From: Clytia hemisphaerica
Taxonomy: Eukaryota; Cnidaria; Hydrozoa; Leptothecata; Clytiidae
Length of the DNA stretch: 64,000 nt
NCBI GenBank assembly: GCA_902728285.1
Contig: CACVBU010000597.1
Span: 501,875 to 565,874, forward strand
Direction: 5' to 3'
Each line of letters opens with the position of its first letter. Within the stretch, counting starts at the first letter, position 1. The notes beneath the pieces were generated by a model. That model had not been told where the DNA came from, did not search any database, and worked only from the letters and a program-made list of their open reading frames with translations. Shown here piece by piece: positions 22,401-31,826 of this stretch. A program made the position numbers and the translations under genes.

Positions 22401-25400
22401 TCGAGTTTCAGTTCAAATAAATCCTCATATTCTTCACTATATGTTAAGATCTGAAAAGGATGGGAAGCGAAGATGAAAAAAATGGGTATCAAGGGGAATG
22501 ATGGTTGGGTTCGAGTAATCTACTTTATGCGTACATACTTTCGCGAATTTCGACCTTTTTCGACAAAGTTAATGTGGGTAGTTCAGGAATGTTTATGTTC
22601 GCGAAAAACAATTTTTCATCAAATTCACGAAAGTAAATGTCGCAAATTTTGCGATTTTTCGACCTTGCAAAAATTTCTGCTTGCGAAATTTGTTTGCCTA
22701 AAGTGGGCGTCAGTGTTTCAGACCAGAGATTCTCGGAATCCCCGTCTTTCCAATGTTAGGTTTAGTTCAAGAGAACGAGCATGATGATCATGTTATGAGC
22801 CCAATAAAAAACAATCGAAAGAATGCCTAAAAGTACTACGATCAGCGCCGAAATATTTGGCACAAAAGGGGAATCCCCTCAAAACTTTGGAACCGCAATT
22901 GATTTTTAGGTGCTTTGAAGTACAGTTTGGAAGTAGAGTTTTAACTCTGAGTTTTAACATTAGACTTAAGTCTTAGGATCTCAGTATCTAAAAGCTCAAA
23001 AATATTCCAATAAAGCTGAGAATATAGCCTAGAAGCCTAGAAGCCACTTAATCCCTCCCAAATCGAAAAATCCAATGAAGCAAAGTGGAATTACTGAAAC
23101 TGCAATTCTCGCCCGACCTTTAAATTCTGAAAAACGTTAAAATACCCAAAATTGCCAATATATTTCGGTGCTGATTGTAGATTATTAGGTGACCACTGTG
23201 AAATGTCGAACCTATATACTATCAATGGACCTGATAGTAAGTAGGTAGGCATAGTAAGTAGGGAACGATCGATCAAATCAACAAGACGTTTCTACTTTAA
23301 AGGTACAAGACTAGACAAATTACACGAGCGGATAATACGGATAAAAGGATTATAATAAATATTGTGATGTTTAGAATTTTCTAATAAGAAAATCTTTTTA
23401 CTTACCTTGGCCAAACTCTGCTTAAAAGCTGCCGATATATCTGTAAGGAAAGAGCAGACATAATCAGAGACATAACCAGAGAACTAAAACAGTCCATCTG
23501 GAAACATTCGTTCGAGTAAAAATTCACTGATAAGCTTTCTAAAACAAAGAGCTTGAAAAATAATTTTTGCCACCTACTGTATCTAGGGCTCAGACGGGCT
23601 CAGACAGGAAATAAAACAGTTTTCCCTAAGTTTCAGTAAGTTTCTTTACTCGTCTGAGAATAACATTTCACCAAATCGGCAACATTTGGGAAATCTAAGT
23701 GATCTTTTTTCCTTTAAAAATGCAAAACAAAATAGGCAAATTTAAAGTTTATGCTAAATTTTATCTTTGACATTCCCAGTAAAAATCCATCAATCCTGTA
23801 CATGGACGACATCGAAAACACAAGTTCAAGAACATAGGACAGTTTTATTTTATCAACCGCAAGCAAATGCAAAGCTCCAAAAATAAAGTTCCTATGCATG
23901 TAAACTCCTTATTATTCTTCTCGTCATACTTAGAATTGATAAGTAAAACGATCTTACCGTAAGACATGACTGTTGTAGGTGGTCCTTTCATAGTTGTATG
24001 TAGATGATCGATCAATGTTAAATAAAGTTCACCACGACCCAATAAGTACATTTCTTTTAAAAGCTGTTGGGAAAACACGGAAAGGATTTCAATGATAGAC
24101 AGACGGACATCATAATCTTTTACAGACTAGATCGCAGATTTCTCGTAAAAGTGTGTCCAATATTTAAGTCGACTGGTTTCCGTATACTGAAGACTCTTAC
24201 CCAGTTTAAAGAAAGAGTGCTTGAAAATCTGGTAAAGTGAACTGTGCCTTGAGACAAAAAAGTGGACGGCTTATAAGCGGAATAACACTTTTAGCGTTAA
24301 AAATACCTTTAAATGTTTGATAAGATCCGCATCCTCAACGACCAGCTTCCATAGTTGCTGAGAATTAAAAAAAAAGCTTTTGTTAATCTCAATTTGGAAA
24401 ACAAATTTCGATGGAGACAGAACTCTTTGATGAAATTCTTTCAGTTCACAACTCTAAATTACTCCCTATTGGTCTGTCCCCCTATGTTGAGGAGGTGTGA
24501 CGTTCAGGGTGGTCTGAAAAAATAAAAAATCCAGAGCAATCTGGTTTTTTGAATGATAAAATCCAGGGTGGTCAGTATAACGAGGTCGAAAATCCAGGGT
24601 GGTCTAAAGAAATGGGAGAAAAAAATCAAAGGGGGTCCTGAAAATTTGGATTAAAATCACCTTTTTTAAAAAAAGATCTCCTCAACATATAGGGGGTACA
24701 AATTTTTCTTGAATAGCCCATTGGAGTTCTTATTTTTTAGGGCGGGTGATAAAAACAAATGATGTTAAGTAAACCAGTTCGCCACCTAACAAAGTTGTTA
24801 TCCCCTTTTAAAAGCTCAAACCCCCCATTTAATTTGGAAAATCACCTATCCCCCCTATAATACCTTTCTTGAAAAGTGCGACTCCCCCCCCCTTAAAAAG
24901 GGGGCGGTTCACATTATGTACGATCAAGATGTGGTGTTTAGTTTACCGCAGCTGTGCAGTTTTTGAATACATGACTTACATAACTTTGACTACATAACTT
25001 AACACACAGCCCTCGATATTGAGAAGCGGCTTATCAAAGCTCAGTAAACCCATACTAAAAACATTAAGAGTTGAGTAATTTCTGATCATTCAAGGGTAAA
25101 ATCTTCCTTCCATCTAGGACCGAAGGGACCTAAGTCGGAAACAATAACCCTCCATACGCAGCTCACGATCATCCATTGCAGTACCCAGTTTCTCAATCCC
25201 TATTTCCCGTCTCAAAATATTAAAAAATTTCAAATTATTGTTACCTCAGCTACACAAGCTTTAATCTTGTCTACTTCAACTTCCAAAGCAGGAATGGAAA
25301 ATTCTTGTCTTTCTTGTAAGTCATGGAGAGTTTTCAAGAAGTCGTTCTCACGTCCTTGCAACAAGTTACCAATGTTTTCATCGTAGTGGTGAATTTTGAG

Positions 25401-26164
25401 GTTTTCTGTGTCTTTCAACATTTGCACTGATTCACCGATGAATAAAATCTGTAAAGAGAGAAGATTGATTGGGAATAATGAAATTCATGTTTTTGCAAAC
25501 AAATGTCAGTTGTAATTAGATCATCACCCATGATTGCATCATCTTTTACACCCCTTTTTCGAAAACTGATATTATCCTGTCACAGTTATCTTATTATCAT
25601 ATAACACTCATATTACTGTATTACACGGACTGCAACTAGCCTGTACAAAACTCTTCTTCGTTCGGGGGGGGGGGGGTGGGGGTGAACAGGCTTGTTTGCC
25701 GCAGAAGTGGGAGAATACCAATAACTTGAATGAATGATTGATTACCTTTTGAGCCAATCGTAAGGGGATATATGTTGGTAACATATTAGGAACAACCATG
25801 ATTCTGGCTTCGTGTTTTGAACTGCTCAGCTCATCATCGTCTAACTAAAAGTAACAAGAAAAAAAAAGGACTTCAAATCATAAGTGGGATTCCTACTACA
25901 TAGTAGTTTTTTTATAAGAACACCCTAAATGTTTGGAGCCTTCGGATGTTCTTAAAACTTCTTGATTTTTAAATCTTAAAATGTTCTTAACTTGTTCACC
26001 CTGGAAAAGTTGCAAAACTTGTAAAAAAAATTCAGACTAGCAATATAAATATAAATTATTATAGAGATGCTTTTACCTGTAGTTCTTCCAGCACTTCTCT
26101 ACCACTCACTCCACGCAAAATGGTTTCTGATGATAAAACTGCACCGTCAACTTCGTCCGTCTCA
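19278..26164 (-). CDS. TUBGCP4: Gamma-tubulin complex component 4 (GCP4), C-terminal two thirds, 11 exons
   Basis: A subunit of the gamma-tubulin ring complex, which nucleates microtubules at centrosomes and spindles. Eleven minus-strand exons join in perfect phase into about 455 codons ending at TAA (19278-19280). Diagnostic stretches in order: PTYIPLRLAQK, ILFIGESVQM, YLLGRGELY, KGPPTTVM, WPLHLLFTPSIMEK, FLLKVRRTQIELQ, RMAFFIDNLQYYLQ, VDVLETQF and LLLRIDFNKFF. These match the second half of GRIP1 and the whole gamma-tubulin-binding GRIP2 domain of GCP4. The human protein is about 667 residues, so roughly 200 N-terminal residues are missing. I could not find them between 26165 and 30388, which is filled with repeats. 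Introns carry a SINE and several MITEs. The C-terminus after FFTKK has a seven-serine run before KDLL and the stop. Confidence 0.95.
19481..19655. repeat. Pogo-like MITE, degenerate copy
   Basis: Starts CAGTGAAACTCCCGCTTATTC after TA and ends GTCAATTG before TA. The interior repeats TTCGAAC and ATTCGAA words. The ends pair poorly, so the borders are approximate. It sits in the last TUBGCP4 intron. Confidence 0.5.
20126..20248 (-). CDS. TUBGCP4: TUBGCP4 exon: GRIP2 region
   Basis: 41 codons, phase 0 at both ends, acceptor TTTTAAACAG, donor GTAACT. It reads VFNILHEIIYHCMAFCE, matching the VFHCLNEILDLCHSFC region of GCP4. Confidence 0.88.
20360..20592. repeat. MITE with TIR TTAGACCATGTTCAGAAGTT
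   Basis: The left end CTTAGACCATGTTCAGAAGT is inverted at the right as GTGAACATGGTCTTAAG. The interior is rich in CGTTCCG / CGGAACG repeats. Non-coding; it lies in a TUBGCP4 intron. Confidence 0.7.
20797..20931 (-). CDS. TUBGCP4: TUBGCP4 exon: GRIP2 region
   Basis: 45 codons in phase 0. It begins VDVLETQFSLLISKIHKTQ and ends LKQSFVSMKK, matching VDVLESQFSQLLHQINSTRDF of the family. Confidence 0.93.
21261..21409. repeat. Fold-back MITE around GGAAGCAAAC arms
   Basis: GGAGGTTTTTCATGG...TCATTATGGAAGCAAAC pairs with GTTTGCTTCCATAATGG...TTGAAAAACCTC over about 60 bp. A related half copy is at about 19705-19790 (CATGGAAGCAAACGTTCGG). Confidence 0.75.
21470..21650 (-). CDS. TUBGCP4: TUBGCP4 exon: start of GRIP2
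   Basis: Phase 2 in, phase 0 out; acceptor TCATTATTTAG, donor GTAAGT. It reads LNMLFTFLLKVRRTQIELQ, then MAFFIDNLQYYLQ. This is the best-conserved part of the protein. Confidence 0.97.
21675..21850 (+). mobile_element. tRNA-derived SINE, copy 2
   Basis: The head GATGGCCAAGTGGTCAAAGG matches a Ser/Leu-type box A and GGTTCGAATCCCCGC a box B, followed by TCCTTCCAATG. The body carries GTTCAGTTCATAG, AAAGTCCTAGATTACTAGG and CTATCCACGT, shared with copy 1. The anticodon arm does not fold as a tRNA and the acceptor stem has mismatches, so it is a SINE and not a tRNA gene. It lies in a TUBGCP4 intron. Confidence 0.82.
22281..22450 (-). CDS. TUBGCP4: TUBGCP4 exon: GRIP1-GRIP2 junction
   Basis: Phase 0 in, phase 2 out; acceptor CCTTTTCAG, donor GTATGC. 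It starts ILTYSEEYEDLFELKLD and ends WPLHLLFTPSIMEK, the signature WPLHILFTPAVLEK region of GCP4. Confidence 0.97.
22693..22838 (+). mobile_element. tRNA-derived SINE, copy 3, 5' part (split by a MITE)
   Basis: The degenerate head GGCGTCAGTGTTTCAGACC and GGAATCCCCGTC is followed by the family body TTTCCAATGTTAGG and ATCGAAAGAATGCCTAAAAG. The element stops at AAAGTACTA, and its continuation TAGATTATTAGG is found at 23178 beyond the inserted MITE. Confidence 0.75.
22839..23177. mobile_element. Tc1/mariner-type MITE inserted in SINE copy 3
   Basis: The termini CGATCAGCGCCGAAATATTT and AAATATATTTCGGTGCTGATTG-like right end are inverted (about 24 bp). TA is present on both sides (22837-22838 and 23178-23179). 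Removing the MITE and one TA restores the SINE order AAAAGT-CTA-GATTATTAGG seen in copies 1 and 2, which fixes the borders. 339 bp, non-coding. Confidence 0.85.
23178..23225 (+). mobile_element. tRNA-derived SINE, copy 3, 3' part
   Basis: TAGATTATTAGGTGACCACTG continues the SINE body after the MITE, in the same orientation as 22693-22838. Confidence 0.7.
23406..23440 (-). CDS. TUBGCP4: TUBGCP4 micro-exon (35 bp)
   Basis: Phase 1 in, phase 0 out; acceptor TTACAG, donor GTAAGT. With the previous exon it reads DISAAFKQSLAK, equivalent to NVAFQQSAHK in GCP4. Confidence 0.88.
23958..24063 (-). CDS. TUBGCP4: TUBGCP4 exon
   Basis: Phase 0 in, phase 1 out; acceptor TTTCCCAACAG, donor GTAAGA. LLKEMYLLGRGELYLTLID and KGPPTTVM are near-identical to the family signature. 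Confidence 0.97.
24307..24357 (-). CDS. TUBGCP4: TUBGCP4 exon (17 codons)
   Basis: Phase 0; acceptor AATTCTCAG, donor GTATTT. QLWKLVVEDADLIKHLK matches LWKLMVEESDLLGQLK. Confidence 0.95.
24466..24724. repeat. MITE family D, copy 1 (CCAGGGTGGTC repeats)
   Basis: CCCCCTATGTTGAGGAGG at the left pairs with CTCCTCAACATATAGGGGGT at the right. The inside repeats ATCCAGGGTGGTC at 30-50 bp spacing. A second, inverted copy is at 27634-27909. It lies in a TUBGCP4 intron. Confidence 0.72.
25245..25448 (-). CDS. TUBGCP4: TUBGCP4 exon (68 codons)
   Basis: Phase 0; acceptor CTCTTTACAG, donor GTAACA. It reads ILFIGESVQMLKDTENL and EVEVDKIKACVAE, matching ILFVGESVQMF and the following GRIP1 helices. Confidence 0.97.
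25746..25844 (-). CDS. TUBGCP4: TUBGCP4 exon (33 codons)
   Basis: Phase 0. Of two stacked acceptors (CTTTTAG and GTTAG), only the upstream one keeps the frame. It reads LDDDELSSSKHEARI then VVPNMLPTYIPLRLAQK. Confidence 0.92.
25905..26015. repeat. MITE family C, partial copy
   Basis: TTTTTTTATAAGAACACCCT followed by GTTCTTAA words, with no matching right end. It lies in a TUBGCP4 intron. Confidence 0.45.
26077..26164 (-). CDS. TUBGCP4: TUBGCP4 most upstream exon recognised
   Basis: Acceptor TCTCTTTTAG, donor GTAAAA; needs two bases from an earlier exon. It reads ETDEVDGAVLSSETILRG and VSGREVLEELQ, equivalent to the acidic linker and LTGKQLRELQ of GCP4, near human residue 230-260. Confidence 0.85.
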
Positions 26165-26189
26165 CTAAAAGAGAATTTAGGTTCAGCTA

Positions 26190-26300
26190 CAATCTACGTC
26201 ATATACTATTTGTCACAAAAGGAGAATTCCCTCAAAATTTTGCTTTAACTTTACGGTTTAAAATTGAGTTTTAACACTGTCGAACGTGCTAACCGCACTG
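26190..26300. repeat. Tc1-type MITE copy 2, left part
   Basis: CTATTTGTCACAAAAGGAGA and ATTCCCTCAAAATTTTG match the left part of the MITE at 22839. The rest of the element resumes at about 27410 after an insertion. Confidence 0.55.
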
Positions 26301-26703
26301 GCTCAACTTCAGTATCTTTGAAATCATTCGTAGGCCCAATTGTAAACTTTGTACAGGGGCGATTCTATAGCCTCTGTACTACGCCCAGAAACCACCCTCC
26401 ACGCCCGTAACGACCTCGTTACGGTTGAATGAACTTGAAAGTGTTTTGCTTTGCTCAGATTGCCTGATCTGGGAGTCTAGTTTCGGACCTGAAATGGAGT
26501 GGTGGGTTTCTGTGGCGTGTGTATAAGGTAAGACTTTTATGTAATTGTAAGATATAGCCAGTACAGAAATACGTACAGTCTCCCCTTCTCTGTTTGATGT
26601 CTGGACTAGTCCTCCACCACTTAATAGTGTGGTGTCGACCTAGACGTGGGCCGGCATCACATTGTTACAACTTAATGGCTTAAGAAAAATTATAGCATTT
26701 TGG
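26301..26703. other. Sequence separating the MITE halves, unexplained part
   Basis: About 400 bp with higher GC than its surroundings and no gene. It leads into the minisatellite and may be the body of an inserted element. Confidence 0.4.
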
Positions 26704-27330
26704 GTTTTAGCCTCGTTTTGGCGAAAAACTCGTCCCCAGGCCCCAAAAATCAAAATTTTGAAAAAATTAAAAAAATACCCCCAGGGATTTGCCCAAGGAT
26801 CAAGTGTGCAAAATTTCAGCCCAATCAGACCATTTTTGAAGTCTCCAGCCTGCCCCAAAGTTTTAGCCTCGTTTTGGTGAAAAACTCGTCCCCAGGCCCC
26901 AAAAATCAAAATTTTGAAAAAATGAAAAAAACACCCCCAGGGATTTGCCCAAGGATCAAGTGTGCAAAATTTCAGCCCAATCGGACCATTTTTGAAGTCT
27001 CCAGCCTGCCCCAAAGTTTTAGCCTCGTTTTGGCGAAAAACTCGTCCCCAGGCCCCAAAAATCAAAATTTTGAAAAAATGAAAAAAACACCCCCAGGGAT
27101 TTAGCAGGATCAAGTGTACAAAATTTCAGCCCAATCGGACCATTTTTGAAGTCTCCAGCCTGCCCCAAAGTTTTAGCCTCGTTTTGGCGAAAAACTCGTC
27201 CCCAGGCCTCAAAAATTAAAATTTTGAAAAAATGAAAAAAACACTCCCAGGTATTTACTCAAGGAACAAGTGTGCAAAATTTCAGCCAACTCCGACCATT
27301 TTTGAAGTCTCCAGCCTGCCCCAAAGTTTT
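26704..27330. repeat. Minisatellite, period about 155 bp, four copies
   Basis: TTTTAGCCTCGTTTTGG starts copies at 26704, 26861, 27017 and 27171. Each unit continues with AACTCGTCCCCAGGCC and ends CAGCCTGCCCCAAAG. Copies differ by a few substitutions and small indels. Long open frames here (134 and 157 codons) are only the repeat read through and are not genes. Confidence 0.95.
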
Positions 27331-27336
27331 TGTGAC

Positions 27337-27353
27337 AGACACACACACACACT

Positions 27354-27384
<31 letters not shown>
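27337..27384. repeat. Microsatellite (AC)n then (AGAC)n
   Basis: GACACACACACACAC followed by about seven AGAC units, directly after the minisatellite. Confidence 0.9.
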
Positions 27385-27385
<1 letters not shown>

Positions 27386-27409
27386 TTCTCAGATTCTAGC
27401 TCAACTGAA

Positions 27410-27633
27410 GTTGAGAATGAGACTTAAGACTTAAAAGACTTTAGGATCTTAGGATCTCAGGAACTGAAAGCTTATAAATGTTCCAATAAAACTGATTTAA
27501 TAGCCTGGAAACAACTTAACCCTTCACAAATCGAATAATCCAATGAAATGAAGTAGAAGTAATAAAATTGCAATTTTTTACAAAAATTTTAAAAGATTCA
27601 TATTCATTAAAATTGTCAATATCTTTTGACGAT
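27410..27633. repeat. Tc1-type MITE copy 2, right part
   Basis: TTAGGATCTCAGGAACTGAA, TTCCAATAAAACTGA and CAAATCGAATAATCCAATGA run parallel to 22975-23085 in copy 1. It ends near TTGACGATAATTGG, where MITE family D copy 2 begins. Confidence 0.65.
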
Positions 27634-27909
27634 AATTGGGCTACTTCAAAAAAAAATTTATATCACCTATGCTGAGGAGTCTTTTTTGGGAAAGGTGACC
27701 CGCTAATTTTTTTTCAATTTTTCAGGAACCCCTTGGATTTTTTGTTTCATTTTTTTGGACCACCCTTGGACTTTAACCTCATTTTACTGACCACCATGGA
27801 TTTTAACACTCGAAAACCAGACCCCTCCGGATTTTTTACTATCAGACCACCCTGGACGTCACACCCTCTCGACATAGGGGGTACTGACTATTTCTGGAAT
27901 AGCCCATTG
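27634..27909. repeat. MITE family D, copy 2
   Basis: The ends ATTGGGCTACTTC and TCTGGAATAGCCCATTG are inverted. The inside has GGACCACCC and GACCACCCTGGAC repeats, opposite in orientation to the copy at 24466. Confidence 0.72.
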
Positions 27910-28969
27910 TGCTAAAGGTACATAGGTGTAAAGTTTGCGAACAAAATTCTCTGATCTTTCTGATCATGAAATCATCAACTGGACACTTTGAAATTATTTA
28001 CCATCATTGTGTTTAATTACGTTACGAGAAAAAACGAACGTTGCCGGGAAGGTCAGATAAATAATTTGTATAAAGGTCCTTTGTATGTTTGTTTATTTTT
28101 TTCAAATAAAAATGTATTTTTGATTGTTCGCAAAGTATTGTACTTTTGATGATTAGGGTGAATTTAACGGGGATTAGGTAAATGTATAAAAAGTTATCTT
28201 CATGATCTATGCAATTTTTTTACATTTAAATCAAATTTTCATCTCGTTGCAAAGAGTTCTAAACTCCATATAAAATAAATGACCCTAAGGATTTTATAAT
28301 TCTAGTAATAAGAATTATGTTGCATTTCTTTACAAAAGCTAAAAAGCTATACAACCCGAAAAATGTGGGCAAAAACAAAACAGTTTCCATTCATTAGTTT
28401 GTTTATTTTCTACCAAATAACTTATCCAAGTAAACAAAACATTTACTTCCTAGAAAATATTGTTTGCTAAAAACTATTTTTTTTACTGGTGGGAGGGGGA
28501 CATTATAAAGCTTTTACTACTTGTTTCTAGTGCCAAATATTAACACTGAGGGGTTCGGCTGAACAAATATTTTATTATATTAAACTGTAGAGATTTTCTT
28601 AGTGACAGGTAACTCCGTGTTGTGTACTATACCGAAAAAAACCCTTGCGTATAAAACCGGTTGGTTTAGGAAATACTTACAATAAACGTACATGTTTATT
28701 ACTAAAGCATATTTTAAAGCTTTTTAGACTCTAAAACACCTGGGGTGAAATTTTAAGAGTATTTAGGTTTAAAACTCAAAAAGTTAAGATCCAAAGGCTT
28801 CAAATTTTTCGGATAATGTTATAAAAATATGTAGTTAGTGGATTCCGACGAACTAGCAAACATGGAGATTGATCCAGACACGAATTCACTTTCTGCTCTA
28901 GCAAGTGGCAATTGAGTTCACGGGGGTTTAAATGGACCGTACACCAATAACGCGACTTCCTAAGAAATT
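27910..28969. other. AT-rich DNA, no gene seen
   Basis: No conserved motif and no supported exon on either strand. The missing TUBGCP4 N-terminal exons would be expected in or near here but were not recognised. Confidence 0.5.
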
Positions 28970-29079
28970 GGGTGTTTTAGAGTCCATTAAGTCCGTTAAA
29001 GGTTCTTAACTTGTTCTTAATATTTTGGCTGCTGAAGCCTCATGTTTTTGTGTAGTTTGTTCTTATAAAAAAACGTGTA
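28970..29079. repeat. MITE family C, right end of copy 4
   Basis: TTCTTAACTTGTTCTTAATATT, GCTGAAGCCTCATG and the end TTCTTATAAAAAAACGTGTA match the right third of copy 1 (1250-1321). The left border is not clear. Confidence 0.6.
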
Positions 29080-30388
29080 TTAAACTAATGGAAAGATTTG
29101 GGCATGCAAATACAGGCGTATTTTTCCTATTTTATCATATTCGTATTTAGAACTTTGTTCTCATTCGGCCATGCAAAAACAATAATGCATTTTCAAAGTG
29201 TCAAACTGTCAAAGAAAAGTACAGGTCCATTGATAATTATTCATATATTATTTTGCAGTAACATTCTCAATAACACATAACACCTGCCCCCTAAGCTCTT
29301 AAGAGCAATGTGACGGCTCGTACGCATTTTGGTGATCGCGTTTTGATAAGTTTAAACCCCCTCGAAGCGCTTTCCAAAAAGTGGAAAAGGGGAAATCGGC
29401 ATGATTTTGACTTTACCATTTCTTGATACCTCCGTTAAAGATGATTTTTAAACAATTTTCAATTTGTAAGACAATTCCAATTTGTTACATTGGCTAAAAA
29501 GTATTGCAAAATCACAAAACACTTAAGGTTAAGGAGATACAAAAGTAAGCTGTAAAATGCTTGGCTGTCCGGAAATCATCCGTGTATGAAAACGTCTATT
29601 TGATTTTTGGTCAATTTTCAATAGTTTGAAAATTGAAAATTGATTTTTTGCAGTAATTTTCAATATTTCATAAAGTTCAAAAATTGAATTTCATATTTTG
29701 ATCCAATTTTAACTTTTTTTTTCACGCCCAAAAAAATCGAGGATTGAATATTCATCCAGTTTTCACTATTTTTCAGTCTCAAAAAATTTTGAAAATGTAA
29801 TTTTGGTCTATTATTTTTAATTTCAGAAAATATGTTGACCTTTAAAATTTATTGAAATCCCAATAGGGGTCAAAAGGGGCGGACCTGACAGGGACACTGA
29901 TTTAGGGGTGTTATAAATAAGTGTTTTCAAATAAGTAAATCTACGACTCAACAGTTGGATTCTTATAACAATTAATGTATTCTGTATCGTATCATAACTG
30001 CACACATGTTTTCTTGCTCCCAGATCCCCAAAGAGAAAAGGTTGTGTTGTGGATTTAGTTCACAGGCCTACCACTAGTGCCATTCCCTTTTGACCCATAT
30101 TGGAATTTCTAAATTTGGTAATTTCACCTTGATACTCTTATAACTCTTATAGAAGCTATTATGGAGTGAAGCGGTACCTCCAGTATTATCAGCTTTCGGA
30201 ATATATTTTCATAAAGTGATAGCAGGGGATGAGTTATAATAGGAGACGTGTATTAGTTACCGAGAGGTAAATGGCCCCTAAATGCGGGTTTAACCTTCTT
30301 AAGGTATCTTGAAAACCAAAACCAAACCAGACCAGTACTGGTTTTAAGAATGCTTAAAGAGGAGCTATATGCAACAAAAAGAGCTCAC
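29080..30388. other. AT-rich DNA, no gene seen
   Basis: Includes a stretch at about 29580-29830 of repeated AATTTTCAATA / TTGAAAATTG words (low complexity). Later exons of the coiled-coil gene at 30389-30756 should lie to the left, but none was recognised. Confidence 0.45.
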
Positions 30389-30756
30389 CATTAATCTTTT
30401 TCCGCTGCCGCCTTTCTATTGCCTCTAGCGTGTCCGCTTGATCGTCGATCTTGGTGACGACAGTTGTTACTGAAAGACGAAATGATATTAATTGCTCCAA
30501 AGTCATAATAAAATCCTTCTTTTTTCCAATATAAGGCTTTGATCTTAAAAAGATAACCAATTCCCAATTCAATAGATCCATCCATCATGGCAGACTTTTA
30601 GGAATTAATGATTTTTGCCCGTTATTAAAAGACAACCTGGAAAATGTGTAACTTACATTTTTTCGTTAAGGAGCTTATTTTTAACGTGAGTTGGTCAATT
30701 TTTTCCTCCAGGGGCTGAAGCCCGTATACGCTCTCCGTCTGGGTGCTCGCATCCAT
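30389..30756 (-). CDS. Unidentified coiled-coil protein, first two exons
   Basis: Two minus-strand exons join in frame. Exon 1 is 30756-30657 (ATG, 33 codons plus one base, donor GTAAGT). Exon 2 is 30469-30389 (acceptor CGTCTTTCAG, donor GTGAGC, phase 1 in and out). The protein starts MDASTQTES and then shows heptad-spaced hydrophobics (LEEKIDQLTLKISSL, TTVVTKIDDQADTLEAI) before the basic RRQRKKIN, so a coiled coil is likely. The frame is also open just upstream of the ATG, so the start is a choice. No family was recognised. It lies between TUBGCP4 and the Helitron on the same strand as both. Further exons should follow towards lower coordinates. Confidence 0.55.
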
Positions 30757-31077
30757 CAAACGTATTTTTTGGTGAAAAAACCAGCCATTTTCTTTTGGTT
30801 TTATTAATACTATTACTAAAACAAAAGATAAAACGGTTAAAGCAATTTAAAAGAATCAAAAACGAATAAATTGACCACAGAAACTTAAATAACATTTAAG
30901 TTGAATCAATCAAGTAAGGGTTATGGTTTCAGAAGGTCATGTGATATCACCATCATTAACCAACTATCATCATTAACCAACCCTTACGAGGGATTATCAT
31001 CTTTTAAAAACAATCAAGAATATAAACTTTAGTACGACTTTAACCATTTTGTTTACAAATTTTAATAGGGGAATGTT

Positions 31078-31440
31078 AATCTCCACAGCGTGGGGTCTCC
31101 GTTGAGTCGGGTACCATGTTCACATTTAAGAGAGTTGTCAATTTCCAATAAATTGGGTCTCAAGTACGCATTCAAGAAGGATGTTAATCTCCACAGCGTG
31201 GGGTCTCCGATGTATCGGGTATCATGTCCAATTCATAATGAATGTTAATCTCCACAGCGTGGGGTCTCCGATGTATCGGGTATCATGTCCAATTCAAAAT
31301 GAATGTCAATCTCCACAGCGTGGAGTCTCCGATGTATCGGGTATCATGTCCAATTCAAAATGGGTGGCGATCTCCACAGCGTGGGGTCTCCGATGAATGG
31401 GGTATTTATTAGACCATAAATCTCTAGTGTGGAGTTTTGA
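31078..31440. repeat. 61 bp tandem array at the 3' side of the Helitron
   Basis: CTCCACAGCGTGGGGTCTCC occurs at 31081, 31189, 31250, 31311 and 31372, with exact 61 bp spacing for the last four. The first copy is diverged and 108 bp away. CCACAGCGTGG is itself partly palindromic. This is not a CRISPR array: repeats are contiguous without unique spacers, and the genome is eukaryotic. Confidence 0.92.
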
Positions 31441-31826
31441 ATCGAGTCAACATTTAATAATGATATAATATTAGAGTATAGAACAGCTTGTAAAGATGAA
31501 TTCTAAAAGATGATAATCCCTCTTTCTTAAAATCCAAACTATCAGGAAATAATTAACAGCCATTTTATTCTTTTGAAAAAATCAATAATGGCTTTTTTAA
31601 CTTAAGAAAACTCAGGACATAGCAAATCACTATAGTATAAATCTCCCCCCCCCAGCCTTGAAAAACTCAACTGAACAGAACACAACGATAATCTTGAACA
31701 CTATTCAACATTTTCATAATTTTTGTAAATTCTTTTTGAAACTTTGAAATTATTGGAAGTTATTCGAAATATCAACAACAAAACAAAAAGCACGACCTTA
31801 GAACAGCAAATCTAAAGATCATTAAT

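Noticed and set aside
26640-27113. 157 codon minus-strand and 134 codon plus-strand open frames with internal repeats
   Set aside because: Both are the 155 bp minisatellite read through in frames that happen to lack stops; no start context, splice sites or family.
31078-31440. CRISPR-like array
   Set aside because: The 61 bp units are directly adjacent with no unique spacers, and the window is animal nuclear DNA.
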